From contig NZ_CP126156.1 in assembly GCF_030127125.1 (NCBI RefSeq), positions 930,001-994,000 of the forward strand: 64,000 nucleotides of DNA. The letters run 5' to 3'. Positions 24,785 to 33,972 of this stretch are shown here, one piece after another. A program made the position numbers and the translations under genes. This stretch comes from Halobaculum litoreum. GTDB lineage: Archaea; Halobacteriota; Halobacteria; Halobacteriales; Haloferacaceae. The notes beneath the pieces are model-generated. The model was given only the letters and a program-made list of their open reading frames with translations, had not been told where the DNA came from and ran no database searches. Each line of letters starts with the position of its first letter. Position 1 is the stretch's first letter.

Positions 24785-27042
24785 AACTCACCGTCAAACC
24801 CCTGAAACAGAAGGACGCCGGCCGACGCCTCGCCGCGATCGACCGCGTCGCCGCCGAGGAGCTCGACCTGTCGGGCGGTGACTACATCCGCATCGAGGGC
24901 GACTCGACCGCGATCGCCCGCGTCTGGCCGGGCTACCCCGAGGACGACGACACGGGCGTCGTCCGCATCGACGGCCAGCTCCGACAGGAGGCCGGCGTCG
25001 GCATCGACGACCGCGTCACCGTCGAGGCCGCCGACGTCGAGCCCGCCGAGCGCATCACCATCGCGCTCCCCCAGCAGTTCGGGATCCGCGGCAACGTCGG
25101 CTCGATCATCCGGGACAAGCTCTCGGGCCAGCCCGTCACGCAGGGGCAGACGATCCGCTTCCCGCTCGGCCTCGGGCTGATGGGCGGCGGCTCGCAGGCG
25201 GTCCCGCTGAAGATCGCCTCCACGAAGCCGTCGGGCACGGTCGTCATCACCGACTCCACGGAGGTCGACATCTCCGAGAAGCCCGCCGAGCAGATCGCCG
25301 ACACCGCCGGCGGCGCCGGCGCGGAGACGCCGGACGTCACCTACGAGGACATCGGCGGCCTCGACGACGAGCTCGAACAGGTCCGCGAGATGATCGAGCT
25401 CCCGATGCGCCACCCGGAGCTGTTCAAGCGCCTCGGCATCGAGCCGCCGAAGGGCGTGCTCCTGCACGGCCCGCCGGGCACCGGGAAGACGCTCATCGCG
25501 AAGGCCGTCGCCAACGAGATCGACGCGCACTTCCAGACGCTGTCGGGCCCCGAGATCATGTCGAAGTACTACGGGGAGTCCGAGGAGCAGCTGCGCGAGG
25601 TGTTCGAGGAGGCCGCCGAGAACGCCCCCGCGATCGTCTTCATGGACGAACTGGACTCTATCGCGCCCAAACGGGAGGAGGCCGGCGGCGACGTCGAGCG
25701 CCGCGTCGTGGCCCAACTGCTCTCGCTGATGGACGGGCTGGAGGAGCGCGGCGAGGTCGTCGTCATCGGGGCGACCAACCGCGTCGACGCCATCGACCCG
25801 GCGCTGCGCCGCGGCGGCCGCTTTGACCGCGAGATCGAGGTCGGCGTCCCCGACCGCGACGGTCGCAAGGAGATCCTCCAGGTCCACACGCGGAACATGC
25901 CGCTGGCCGACGACATCGACATCGACGAGTACGCCGAGACGACCCACGGCTTCGTCGGCGCCGACCTCGAGAGCCTCGCGAAGGAGGCCGGCATGAACGC
26001 GCTGCGGCGCATCCGCCCGCAGATCGACCTCGAGGACGACGAGATCGACGCCGAGGTGCTGGAGTCGATCCAGGTGACCGGCGGCGACATGAAGGAGGCG
26101 CTCAAGGGCATCGAGCCGTCCGCGCTCCGGGAGGTGTTCGTCGAGGTCCCCGACGTGACCTGGGAGGACGTGGGCGGACTGGAGGACACGAAAGAGCGTC
26201 TCCGGGAGACGATCCAGTGGCCGCTGGACTACCCCGAGGTGTTCGAGGCGATGGACATGCAGTCCGCGAAGGGCGTGCTGATGTACGGCCCGCCGGGCAC
26301 CGGGAAGACGCTGCTCGCGAAGGCGGTGGCCAACGAGTCCGACTCGAACTTCATCTCGGTGAAGGGACCGGAGCTGCTGAACAAGTACGTGGGCGAGTCC
26401 GAGAAGGGCGTCCGCGAGATCTTCAGCAAGGCCCGCGAGAACGCGCCGACCATCGTCTTCTTCGACGAGATCGACGCGATCGCGACCGAGCGCGGCCGCA
26501 ACTCCGGCGACTCGGGGGTCTCCGAGCGCGTCGTCTCACAGCTCCTGACGGAACTCGACGGGCTGGAGACGCTCGAGGACGTGGTCGTCATCGCGACGAC
26601 GAACCGTCCGGACCTCATCGACAACGCCCTGCTGCGCCCGGGCCGCCTCGACCGCCACGTCCACGTGCCGGTCCCCGAGGAGGACGGCCGCCGCAAGATC
26701 TTCGCGGTCCACACCCAGCACAAGCCGCTGGCCGACGACGTCGACCTCGAACGGCTCGCCCGCAAGACGAAGGGGTACGTCGGCGCCGACATCGAGGCGG
26801 TGTGCCGCGAGGCGTCGATGAACGCCACCCGGGAGTTCATCCAGTCGGTGTCGCCCGAGGAGATGAACGAGTCGGTGGGCAACGTCCGCGTGACGATGGC
26901 CCACTTCGAGGCGGCGCTGGAGGAGGTGAACCCCTCGGTCACCGAGGAGACCAAGCAGCGCTACGAGGAGATCGAACAGCGGTTCCAGAACCGCGAGGCG
27001 CGCGACGAACAGGAGTCGGAACTGGGCCGGACGTTCCAGTGA
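24781..27042 (+). CDS. cdc48: CDC48/VAT family AAA+ ATPase (unfoldase)
   Basis: The 753-residue protein is a double-ring AAA+ unfoldase of the CDC48/VAT type that extracts and unfolds proteins, often for the proteasome. The N-domain (about 1-180) contains the double-psi-barrel. D1 Walker A GPPGTGKT is near residue 230 and Walker B IVFMDELD near 285. D2 Walker A GPPGTGKT is near 503 and Walker B IVFFDEID near 560. The last residues ([14 protein letters not shown]) form the expected C-terminal helix, but there is no clear HbYX proteasome-docking motif: the sequence ends in GRTFQ. The start is overlapped with the upstream small protein's stop. Confidence 0.96.
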   Translation: MKLTVKPLKQKDAGRRLAAIDRVAAEELDLSGGDYIRIEGDSTAIARVWPGYPEDDDTGVVRIDGQLRQEAGVGIDDRVTVEAADVEPAERITIALPQQFGIRGNVGSIIRDKLSGQPVTQGQTIRFPLGLGLMGGGSQAVPLKIASTKPSGTVVITDSTEVDISEKPAEQIADTAGGAGAETPDVTYEDIGGLDDELEQVREMIELPMRHPELFKRLGIEPPKGVLLHGPPGTGKTLIAKAVANEIDAHFQTLSGPEIMSKYYGESEEQLREVFEEAAENAPAIVFMDELDSIAPKREEAGGDVERRVVAQLLSLMDGLEERGEVVVIGATNRVDAIDPALRRGGRFDREIEVGVPDRDGRKEILQVHTRNMPLADDIDIDEYAETTHGFVGADLESLAKEAGMNALRRIRPQIDLEDDEIDAEVLESIQVTGGDMKEALKGIEPSALREVFVEVPDVTWEDVGGLEDTKERLRETIQWPLDYPEVFEAMDMQSAKGVLMYGPPGTGKTLLAKAVANESDSNFISVKGPELLNKYVGESEKGVREIFSKARENAPTIVFFDEIDAIATERGRNSGDSGVSERVVSQLLTELDGLETLEDVVVIATTNRPDLIDNALLRPGRLDRHVHVPVPEEDGRRKIFAVHTQHKPLADDVDLERLARKTKGYVGADIEAVCREASMNATREFIQSVSPEEMNESVGNVRVTMAHFEAALEEVNPSVTEETKQRYEEIEQRFQNREARDEQESELGRTFQ

Positions 27043-27069
27043 GCCCCGCGTAACGGGTCCGGCGACCCC

Positions 27070-27107
27070 GGACCGACCCATTTCGGACCGACCCATTTCG
27101 GACCGAC
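27070..27107 (+). repeat. 15-base tandem repeat, 2.5 copies
   Basis: GGACCGACCCATTTC occurs at 27070-27084 and 27085-27099 and is followed by a partial copy. It lies between the converging cdc48 and GNAT genes, where it might affect transcription termination. No hairpin is obvious. Confidence 0.65.
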
Positions 27108-27126
27108 GCCGCCGACATCGACCCGG

Positions 27127-27594
27127 TTACAGCCGCTTCTCCATCACGATCTCGTCGTAGTCGCGGTACGCCAGCGGGTAGTCGCCCGTCTTCCGGAAGC
27201 CACGGTCGCGGTAGAACTCGGGGAGAAACGGGTGCTCCTCGGGCGTGGTCAGCCGGACCGTCCCGTGGCCGTGTCTCCCGCTCCACCGTTCGGCCGCGTC
27301 GACCAGCGCGGCGCCGATGCCTTCGCCCTTCCGCGACTCGTGGACCGCGAGCCGACTCAGTTTCACCGCGTCGTCGTCGACCGGGTCCAGACGGACGCCG
27401 CCGACGACGGTCCCCTCCGCGACGGCGACGAGCACGTGGTCGTCGCGGATCCACTCGGTCACCGTCGCGTCGGTGGCCGACGCCGCTTTCGCGGGGAAGC
27501 CCAACTCGCGGTTCCGCGCGTACGCGCTGCGGTAGACGGCCGCGAGTCGCTCGGCGTCGTCGACCGTCGCAGTCCGGACGGCGATGTCGCTCAC
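27127..27594 (-). CDS. GNAT family N-acetyltransferase
   Basis: This 155-residue GNAT has LSRLAVHESRKGEGIGAALVDAAERW at about residues 79-104, which contains the acetyl-CoA pyrophosphate-binding Arg/Gly motif (RKGEGIG), and a C-terminal FYRDRGFRKTGDYPLAYRDYDEIVMEK block. The N-terminal half has strand-helix elements typical of the family. The acetylated substrate is unknown. Its ATG at 27594 lies seven bases after the stop of the 99-residue protein upstream, so the two genes form an operon. Confidence 0.88.
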   Translation of the reverse strand: MSDIAVRTATVDDAERLAAVYRSAYARNRELGFPAKAASATDATVTEWIRDDHVLVAVAEGTVVGGVRLDPVDDDAVKLSRLAVHESRKGEGIGAALVDAAERWSGRHGHGTVRLTTPEEHPFLPEFYRDRGFRKTGDYPLAYRDYDEIVMEKRL

Positions 27595-27601
27595 AGTTCC
27601 G

Positions 27602-27901
27602 CTACTCCCGCTGCAGCCCGCCGCGCTCTTTGATCTGCATGATCCGTCGGACGTTCAGGTAGATCTCCTCGGGGGAGGTGTCCTCGTCGGGGTCGTACAG
27701 GTCCGAGACGCGGTAGAGGATCGCCGAGAGCTGTTTCGACTCGCTGGAGTCGCCGCGCACGTCCTCGGCGACGGCGCGGAGGAACTCCCGGCTGTCGGCG
27801 TCGGCGGCGAACTCGGCCGCGGAGTCTGGCGCCAACTGCCAGTCGGGGTCGTCGTCCGCCCGGAGGCCCTCGGGGAGCCGCGCGTCCTCGTCGTCGCTCA
27901 T
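27602..27901 (-). CDS. Conserved haloarchaeal small acidic protein
   Basis: This 99-residue protein starts at an ATG at 27901 (an in-frame ATG nine codons upstream is less likely because it adds SPGPRMRR). It is strongly acidic ([21 protein letters not shown]) and has two helical segments, [11 protein letters not shown] and [23 protein letters not shown]. There is no recognised domain. It precedes the GNAT gene by seven bases on the same strand. Confidence 0.6.
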   Translation of the reverse strand: MSDDEDARLPEGLRADDDPDWQLAPDSAAEFAADADSREFLRAVAEDVRGDSSESKQLSAILYRVSDLYDPDEDTSPEEIYLNVRRIMQIKERGGLQRE

Positions 27902-28010
27902 ACGTCGCATGCGAGGCCCCGGCGACAAAGCCGGTTCGAATCCGCGCGCTCGGCCCCGATTGCTCGTGAAAACCGGTGTCTCGGACGGCGGCCCCGTCGC
28001 CGCCCGGTCC

Positions 28011-29084
28011 CTACTGCGACGGCGTGTGCTGCTCGGTCCGCCGGCTCACCGCGCGCCGCTGGACGACCCCGACGTTGTTCGCGACGTTCTCGGTGACGAT
28101 CTTGAACGCGTCGCCCACTTCGCCCGACTCGTCGTCGAGGACGACCGGCGCGCCCGTGTCGCCGCCGGTGCGCACCGACGGGTCCAGCGGGATGCCGCCG
28201 AGGAACGGGAGGTCGTTGTCGGCGGCGAACCGCTTGCCGCCCCCCTTGCCGAAGATGTCGTGTTCGCCCCCGCAGTCCGGGCAGACGAACCCGGACATGT
28301 TCTCGACGATCCCGAGCACGTTCGTGTCGTGCTTGCCGAACATCCGCAGGCCCTTGTTCGCGTCGTCGAGCGCGACCTCCTCGGGGGTGGTGACGATCAC
28401 CGCGCCCGTGAGGGGGAGCGTCTGGAGGATGGTGAGCTGGGTGTCGCCCGTCCCCGGCGGCAGGTCGAGCACGAGGTAGTCGAGCGCGCCCCACTCGACG
28501 TCCTCGACGAGCTGGGTGAGCAGTTTGTGGACCATCGGGCCGCGCCAGATGACGGGGTCGTCCTCGCCGACGAGGAACGCCATGCTCATCAGCTTCATCC
28601 CGTACTTCTGCGGCGGGACGATCGTCTCCTGTTCGGTCGCCCGCGGCGCCTCGTCGGCGTCGACCATCCGCGGGACGTTCGGCCCGTACACGTCGGCGTC
28701 GAACAGCCCGACGCGCGCACCGAGCGCCGAGAGGCCGGCCGCGAGGTTGACCGCGACCGTCGACTTCCCGACGCCGCCCTTGCCCGAGGCGACGGCGATG
28801 ACGTTCTTCACGTTCGGCAGCACCTCCTCCTCGCTCGACAGGCCCGAGTCGACCGACGCGGAGATGTCGAGCGCGTAGTCGGTGTCCGCGAGCGCGTCGC
28901 GGACGGCCTCGGCGATCCCCGTCTCGGTCGGTGCGTACGGCGCGCCGAGCGCCAGCGACACGCGGATCACGCCCTCCTCGTCGTCGACCTGCACCGCGTT
29001 CACCAGACCGAGCGAGACGATGTCCTCGCCCAGATCCGGGTCGTCGACACCGGCGAGTCGCTCGCGTACGGCGGCTTCGTCCAT
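28011..29084 (-). CDS. Mrp/ApbC/NBP35 family iron-sulfur carrier ATPase
   Basis: Mrp/ApbC proteins bind a 4Fe-4S cluster and ATP and deliver clusters to apoproteins. The 357-residue protein has an N-terminal MIP18/DUF59-like domain (about 1-80), the deviant Walker [10 protein letters not shown] at residues 101-109, [13 protein letters not shown] near 128-140 and [15 protein letters not shown] near 204-218. The cluster-binding CPDC is at about 268-271. All catalytic and cluster residues are present. It is divergent from moaA, a 4Fe-4S enzyme. The ATG at 29084 is supported by the minus-strand TATA-like CCCTTATTC about 25 bases upstream. Confidence 0.92.
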   Translation of the reverse strand: MDEAAVRERLAGVDDPDLGEDIVSLGLVNAVQVDDEEGVIRVSLALGAPYAPTETGIAEAVRDALADTDYALDISASVDSGLSSEEEVLPNVKNVIAVASGKGGVGKSTVAVNLAAGLSALGARVGLFDADVYGPNVPRMVDADEAPRATEQETIVPPQKYGMKLMSMAFLVGEDDPVIWRGPMVHKLLTQLVEDVEWGALDYLVLDLPPGTGDTQLTILQTLPLTGAVIVTTPEEVALDDANKGLRMFGKHDTNVLGIVENMSGFVCPDCGGEHDIFGKGGGKRFAADNDLPFLGGIPLDPSVRTGGDTGAPVVLDDESGEVGDAFKIVTENVANNVGVVQRRAVSRRTEQHTPSQ

Positions 29085-29181
29085 GTCGTCGCGTCGGCGA
29101 GCGCCCCGAATAAGGGTTTCCCACGGGGCCACCGCGGCGTCGCCGTCGGCCGATCGATGTATCGCCACGGATACGTCGGAA

Positions 29182-29199
29182 GTAACCTCGAACAGTTAC
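29182..29199. promoter_or_regulatory. Inverted repeat between divergent Mrp and moaA
   Basis: GTAAC at 29182-29186 is matched by GTTAC at 29195-29199 around the spacer CTCGAACA. It lies in the 171-base region between the divergent genes, 57-74 bases before the moaA ATG. It is a candidate operator; no regulator was identified. Confidence 0.35.
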
Positions 29200-29255
29200 A
29201 AATCTGCCGATGTGTCCCACAAGTTCAAGTACGCACGAACGAACGCATCTACATA

Positions 29256-30239
29256 ATGCCGACACCGCTGGTCGACGACTTCGGGCGGGCGGTCACCGGG
29301 GTCCGCGTCTCGCTCACCGACCGGTGTAACTTCGACTGCGTCTACTGCCACAACGAGGGGCTCGGGGACACGCGCGGCCCGATGGACGCGCAGGACGACG
29401 AGATGTCCGCCGACGACGTCGTCCGGTTCCTGGAGGTCGCCGCCGAGTTCGGCGTCGACGCCGTGAAGTTCACCGGCGGCGAGCCGATGTTGCGCGACGA
29501 CCTCGAGGAGATTGTCCGTCGGACCCCCGACTCGATGGAGACCTCGATGACGACGAACGGCACGTTCCTCCCGGGGCGCGCCGAGGCGCTCGTCGAGGCG
29601 GGGCTCGACCGCGTGAACGTCTCGCAGGACGCGCTCGACCCGGCGGCGTTCGCCGAGATCACGAAGTCGGGCGCCTACGAGAAGGTGATCGAGGGCGTGG
29701 AGGCCGCGCTCGACGCCGGCCTCGCGCCGGTGAAGCTCAACATGGTCGTGTTCGAGCACACCGCCGGCTACGTGGAGGGGATGGTCGACCACGTCGCCGA
29801 GAACGACGGGCTCCAGCTCCAGCTCATCGAGTACATGCCCGAGCTGACGGGGCGTCCCGAGTGGAACATCGACATCCAGCGGGTGCACGACTGGCTTGCG
29901 GACATCGCGGTCCGCGTCGAGCACCGCGAGATGCACGACCGCAGGCGGTACTACGTCGCGGGGGACGACGGCGGCGAGGGGATGGTCGAGATCGTCGACC
30001 CCGTCGAGAACGCCGGCTTCTGTGCGAACTGCGGGCGCGTCCGCGTCACCCACGAGGGGTACCTGAAGGGCTGTCTCAACCGCAACGACGACCTGAAGCC
30101 GATGGGCGAGATGACCGAACCCGAGATCCGCGAGGCGTTCCGAACGGTCGTCTCGAACCGGGTGCCGTACTACGGCGAGTACATGGTCCGGAACGACCGC
30201 GGCGAGTGGGAGGTCAACGAGGAGTACATCGGCGCCTGA
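29256..30239 (+). CDS. moaA: GTP 3',8-cyclase (molybdenum cofactor biosynthesis)
   Basis: This radical SAM enzyme makes the pterin precursor of molybdopterin. The 327-residue protein has the radical-SAM cysteines C24, C28 and C31 in CNFDCVYC, the SAM-binding GGEP at 74-77 and the C-terminal second-cluster cysteines C256, C259 and C273 (CANC and GYLKGC). The last residues are EEYIGA rather than the YIGG ending of E. coli MoaA; the terminal Gly-Gly is functionally important in bacterial and human enzymes. The ATG at 29256 follows TTCAAGTA (29223-29230), a weak TATA-like box. Confidence 0.93.
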   Translation: MPTPLVDDFGRAVTGVRVSLTDRCNFDCVYCHNEGLGDTRGPMDAQDDEMSADDVVRFLEVAAEFGVDAVKFTGGEPMLRDDLEEIVRRTPDSMETSMTTNGTFLPGRAEALVEAGLDRVNVSQDALDPAAFAEITKSGAYEKVIEGVEAALDAGLAPVKLNMVVFEHTAGYVEGMVDHVAENDGLQLQLIEYMPELTGRPEWNIDIQRVHDWLADIAVRVEHREMHDRRRYYVAGDDGGEGMVEIVDPVENAGFCANCGRVRVTHEGYLKGCLNRNDDLKPMGEMTEPEIREAFRTVVSNRVPYYGEYMVRNDRGEWEVNEEYIGA

Positions 30240-30365
30240 ACGGCGTCGACGTCGCCGGCCCCGTCGCGCGACACGTCCCGGCTCGTAGCGACGGGGCGGA
30301 CCGCGACGGACGGCCCCGGGATCGACGGTGTGCGACACCGCCACACCGGAACCGCGGAACGCACC

Positions 30366-30374
30366 ATTTATACG
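30366..30374 (+). promoter_or_regulatory. TATA box for the rpl21e-rpoF operon
   Basis: ATTTATACG lies 29-37 bases before the ATG at 30403 and is a good archaeal TATA element. Confidence 0.6.
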
Positions 30375-30402
30375 CCCGACAGGAGAACGCTCTCGCACGA
30401 CT

Positions 30403-30696
30403 ATGCCGAGTTCGAACGGACCCCTCAAGGGCACTCGTGGAAAGCTCTCGAACGACCCGCGCGACCGCGGGACCTCGCCGCCCCAGCGCGCGATCGCGGA
30501 GTTCGACGAGGGCCAGAAGGTCCACCTCAAGCTGGACCCCTCGGTCTCGGACGGCCGCTTCCACCCGCGCTTCAACGGCCACACCGGGACCGTCGTGGGC
30601 AAGCAGGGCGCCGCGTTCAAAGTCGAGATCGTCGACGGCTCCAAGGCCAAGACGATCATCGCCAAGCCCGCGCACCTGAAGGCCCAGACCGAGTGA
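30403..30696 (+). CDS. rpl21e: Ribosomal protein L21e (50S)
   Basis: L21e is a large-subunit ribosomal protein shared by Archaea and Eukarya. The 97-residue product begins [17 protein letters not shown] and contains [23 protein letters not shown], the SH3-like barrel of the family. The open frame continues upstream (from 30328), but the TATA box at 30366-30374 requires the ATG at 30403. It is the first gene of the cluster L21e-Rpb4-DUF655-KsgA, a combination conserved across Archaea. The rpoF ATG lies four bases after its stop. Confidence 0.95.
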   Translation: MPSSNGPLKGTRGKLSNDPRDRGTSPPQRAIAEFDEGQKVHLKLDPSVSDGRFHPRFNGHTGTVVGKQGAAFKVEIVDGSKAKTIIAKPAHLKAQTE

Positions 30697-30700
30697 CGCG

Positions 30701-31057
30701 ATGACGATCTTCAAGGAGAAACTGTCCGAGGAGTACCTCACCGTCTCGCAGGCGAAGGAGCTGCTGAGCGCGGTCGAGGCGGAGCGCGCGGCCGACGAGG
30801 ACCGCGAGATGCGCTACGAACTGGCGCGGGCGGTCGACCACGTCAACCGCTTCGCGTTCCTCGGCCCCGACGAGTCGCTGGAGCTGGTCGAAGAGCTGCT
30901 GGAGCTGGAGAAGGTGGACGAACCGCAGGCGTACAAGATCGCCGACCTGCTGCCGCGCGACCGCACGGAGGTCCGCGCCGTGTACGCACAGGAGCGCTAC
31001 GCGCTCGACGGCGACGAGCTCGACGCGATCCTCGACGTCGTCGCGAAGTACGCGTAA
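30701..31057 (+). CDS. rpoF: RNA polymerase subunit Rpb4/RpoF
   Basis: Rpb4 forms the stalk of archaeal RNA polymerase with Rpb7 (RpoE). The 118-residue protein is entirely helical and contains YLTVSQAKELLSAVEAE near residues 12-28 and LELEKVDEPQAYKIADLLPRDRTEVRAVYAQERYAL near 66-101, matching the family. It sits four bases after rpl21e in a translation-type operon. The partner rpoE is not in the window. Confidence 0.95.
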   Translation: MTIFKEKLSEEYLTVSQAKELLSAVEAERAADEDREMRYELARAVDHVNRFAFLGPDESLELVEELLELEKVDEPQAYKIADLLPRDRTEVRAVYAQERYALDGDELDAILDVVAKYA

Positions 31058-31121
31058 CCGACCCCCGCTCCCCGACCGTCGACTCGGCGGCCGTCACCGT
31101 GACGCGGCGACGGCGACGACA

Positions 31122-31130
31122 CTTTATCAA
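31122..31130 (+). promoter_or_regulatory. Internal TATA-like box before the DUF655 gene
   Basis: CTTTATCAA lies 23-31 bases before the ATG at 31153, suggesting that the rest of the cluster also has its own promoter. Confidence 0.55.
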
Positions 31131-31152
31131 CTCCGGCGACCTATCGGCCCGT

Positions 31153-31812
31153 ATGAACGACGAGACCGACCCGGGATCAGCGGACGGGCCGTCGGACGCC
31201 GCGGTCGCCGAGGGGGCGAGCGCGGACGACGACCCCGAGTCGGACGCCGTCCACGCGTACGTCCTCGAGTACCTCCCGCACGGCCGCGCCGACGACGACC
31301 GTCCCCAGCACCGCCGCCCGGCGGTCGCCTACGGGCTCGGCGAGCGCGACTTCCGGCTGTTCGAGTTCGAGTTGACCGACGACGCCGAGTTCGGCATCGA
31401 CGACCTCGTCCGGATCGAGCCGACCACCGCCGACGGGATCAAACGCGCGCGACGGGTGGGGTACGACGACCTCAACCGCGGCGCGCGCCAAGAACTGGAG
31501 TACGTCGTCGCGGACATCGTCGAGTCGAACGAGCGCCGGTTCGTCGACTTCTACAACGACGCCGAGCCGATCACCCTCCGCCTCCACCAGCTGAACCTCC
31601 TGCCGGGGATCGGCAAGAAACTGCGCAACAACGTCCTCGAGGCGCGCAAGCGCGGCCCGTTCGAGTCGTTCGCGGACGTGAGCGAGCGCGTCTCCGGCCT
31701 CCACGACCCGAAGGGGACGCTCGTCGAGCGCGTCATGGAGGAACTGCGCGACGACGACCTGAAGTACCGGATCTTCGTCGGCGTGGACGCGCCGACCGCG
31801 AACAAGACCTGA
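31153..31812 (+). CDS. DUF655 family protein (putative RNA-binding, HhH)
   Basis: The 219-residue protein has an acidic N-terminal extension to about residue 35, then an OB-like region (VLEYLPHG near 38-45, RIEPTTADGIKRARRVGYDDL near 90-110) and a helix-hairpin-helix-like segment LNLLPGIGKKLRNNVLEARKRGPF near 151-174. The family (DUF655) occurs beside rpoF and ksgA in many archaea and is presumed to bind RNA, but its job is not known. The ATG follows an internal TATA-like box. Confidence 0.87.
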   Translation: MNDETDPGSADGPSDAAVAEGASADDDPESDAVHAYVLEYLPHGRADDDRPQHRRPAVAYGLGERDFRLFEFELTDDAEFGIDDLVRIEPTTADGIKRARRVGYDDLNRGARQELEYVVADIVESNERRFVDFYNDAEPITLRLHQLNLLPGIGKKLRNNVLEARKRGPFESFADVSERVSGLHDPKGTLVERVMEELRDDDLKYRIFVGVDAPTANKT

Positions 31813-31869
31813 GGCCGACGCCGCCGTCCCGGCGGCGGCCCGTCGTCCGGCGCGTCCGGCTATGGACGG

Positions 31870-31878
31870 CTTTACACC
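31870..31878 (+). promoter_or_regulatory. TATA-like box for ksgA
   Basis: CTTTACACC lies 23-31 bases before the ATG at 31901 and decides between this ATG and an in-frame start at 31862. Confidence 0.5.
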
Positions 31879-31900
31879 CGTCGACCGCGAACGGCGGCCA

Positions 31901-32761
31901 ATGACCGACGCCACCCCCGAGTTCCGCGACCCGGACGACCTCCGGCGCCGCGCGGGCGTGCGCGGCGACCCCGACCGCGACCAGCACTTCCTCGTCGACG
32001 ACCGCGTACTCGACCGGCTGGCCGGCTACCTCCCCGCGGACGCCGACCGCTCGCACCTGCTGGAGATCGGCGGCGGGACGGGGGCGCTCACCGACCGACT
32101 GCTCGCGGCGGGCGACCGGGTCACGGTCGTCGAGCGCGACCGCGACCTCGCCGCGTTCCTGCGCGAGGAGTTCGCCGACGCGGTCGCCGCCGGCGCCCTC
32201 GACGTCGTCGCCGGCGACGCCCTCGACGTCGAGCTCCCCGACTTCTCCGCGTCCGTCTCGAACCTCCCGTACGGCGTCTCCTCGGAGGTGACGTTCCGGC
32301 TCCTCCCCCTCGGGAAGCCGCTCGTGTTGATGTTCCAGGCGGAGTTCGCCGACCGGATGGTGGCCGAGCCGGGGACCCCCGAGTACGGCCGGCTGTCCGT
32401 GTCGACCCAACACTACGCCGACGTCGAGATCGTCGAGCGCATCCCGCCGGAGGCGTTCGACCCGCAGCCGCGCGTCGACAGCGCGGTCGTCCGGTGTGTC
32501 CCCCGTGACCCCGACTACGAGGTCGACGACGAGGCGTTCTTCCTCCGGTTCGTGAAGGCGCTGTTCACTCAGCGACGCAAGACCGTGCGCAACGCGATCC
32601 GCAACACGGTCCACATCTCCGGCCTCGCCGACGGCGACGCGGTCGTCGCCGCCGCCGACGAAGCGCTCCTGTCGAAGCGGCCGGGCGACCTCCCGCCCGC
32701 CGAGTTCGCCGCGCTCGCGGAGTTGGCCGCCGAGACGACCGAGGTCGGCCCGGGACAGTGA
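31901..32761 (+). CDS. ksgA: 16S rRNA dimethyladenosine transferase
   Basis: KsgA/Dim1 dimethylates two adjacent adenines near the 3' end of 16S rRNA, a late step of small-subunit maturation. The 286-residue protein has DQHFLVDDRVLDRL near 27-40, the SAM motif LLEIGGGTGALTDRLL near 52-67, the acidic VVERDRDLAAFL near 75-86, and the catalytic NLPYGVSSEV near 120-129. The C-terminal domain (FFLRFVKALFTQRRKTVRNAI) binds rRNA. The start at 31901 leaves a normal family N-terminus. Its stop overlaps the GTG start of the MscS gene. Confidence 0.95.
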   Translation: MTDATPEFRDPDDLRRRAGVRGDPDRDQHFLVDDRVLDRLAGYLPADADRSHLLEIGGGTGALTDRLLAAGDRVTVVERDRDLAAFLREEFADAVAAGALDVVAGDALDVELPDFSASVSNLPYGVSSEVTFRLLPLGKPLVLMFQAEFADRMVAEPGTPEYGRLSVSTQHYADVEIVERIPPEAFDPQPRVDSAVVRCVPRDPDYEVDDEAFFLRFVKALFTQRRKTVRNAIRNTVHISGLADGDAVVAAADEALLSKRPGDLPPAEFAALAELAAETTEVGPGQ

Positions 32762-33972
32762 CACAGACCGACGGCGGCGCGTCCGAGCCGAGCCCGGTCA
32801 TCGAGAGCCTCGCGGCGCTCGTCGACGCGATCCAGGCGGCGTTCCCCACGCCCGAATCGCGGGCCCTCGCGTCGCTGGTGGCGGTGATCGTCCTCGCGGC
32901 GGTCGTCGTGGCCGTCCGGCAGATCGGCCCGTGGCTCAAGGCCCGCACCGACGACAGCGACCTCCTGATCGAGTCGCTCCGGGCGGGGGTCGTCACGACG
33001 TCGATCGTGGCGTTCGGCCTGTTCCTCGTCGTCGTCTGGCGGGGCGTCGGGCTGGCCGTCGGGGTCCTCCCGACCGACACGGTCACCGGGCGAGCGGTCG
33101 TCCGGACGGTCCTGACGGTCGCCATCCTCGTGCTCGCGACGGCGACGACCCGGCTGACCAAGCGCGGGATCCGCGACTTCGGCCGGCGGAACGGGGCGCT
33201 CTCCGACCACCAGACGGAGATCACCCACCACGTCGTGCAGGTCGGCGTGTACGCGGTCGCGCTGTTGATCGTGTTCACCGTCTGGGGCGTCAACCCCGGC
33301 AACCTCCTCGTCGGCGCTGGGTTCGCGGGAATCGTGCTCGGCCTCGCGGCGAGGCAGACGCTGGGGGCCGTGCTCGCGGGCTTCGTCGTGCTGTTCTCCC
33401 GGCCGTTCGAGCTGGGCGACTGGGTGGTGATCGGCGACCAGGAGGGCGTCGTCACCGACATCACCATCGTCAACACCCAGATCCGGACGTTCGACGAGGA
33501 GTACGTGATGATCCCCAACGACGTCGTCACCGACACGGAGGTCGTGAACCGCTCGCGCAAGGGGCGGCTCCGGCTCAACCTCGACGTCGGCGTCGACTAC
33601 GCCACCGACGTCGACGAGGCCGCCGCGATCGCCGAGGAGGCGATGCGCGGGCACGACCTGGTGCTCGACCAGCCGGACCCGCACGTGGTTCTCACGGGGT
33701 TCGGCGACTCCTCGGTCGGGCTCCGCCTGCGCTTCTTCATCGACAACCCCAGCGCCCGGAAGATGTGGAAGGCGCGCACGCGGGTCACGCTCGCGGTGAA
33801 GGAGGCGTTCGACGACGCGGGCATCAAGATCCCGTACCCGCAGCGCGAACTGTCCGGGCGCGCCGAGACGGGCGGGTTCCGCGTCGCCGGCGGCGAGGAC
33901 CTCCCGGCCGCGCGCGGGTCGGCCGCGAACACGCAGACCGACGGCGGCGACCGCGGGGGCGACGGTGCCTGA
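32758..33972 (+). CDS. MscS family mechanosensitive channel
   Basis: This 404-residue protein has an N-terminal membrane domain (helices near residues 35-60, 78-105, 113-130 and 157-180) followed by the pore-lining and MscS beta domain: GFAGIVLGLAARQTLGAVLAGFVV near 185-208, LGDWVVIGDQEGVVTDI near 219-235, and the C-terminal alpha-beta domain. Such channels release solutes on osmotic down-shock, which suits a salt-requiring cell. The GTG start overlaps the ksgA stop (GTGA). Residues 380-404 are a disordered tail. Confidence 0.9.
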   Translation: MTQTDGGASEPSPVIESLAALVDAIQAAFPTPESRALASLVAVIVLAAVVVAVRQIGPWLKARTDDSDLLIESLRAGVVTTSIVAFGLFLVVVWRGVGLAVGVLPTDTVTGRAVVRTVLTVAILVLATATTRLTKRGIRDFGRRNGALSDHQTEITHHVVQVGVYAVALLIVFTVWGVNPGNLLVGAGFAGIVLGLAARQTLGAVLAGFVVLFSRPFELGDWVVIGDQEGVVTDITIVNTQIRTFDEEYVMIPNDVVTDTEVVNRSRKGRLRLNLDVGVDYATDVDEAAAIAEEAMRGHDLVLDQPDPHVVLTGFGDSSVGLRLRFFIDNPSARKMWKARTRVTLAVKEAFDDAGIKIPYPQRELSGRAETGGFRVAGGEDLPAARGSAANTQTDGGDRGGDGA

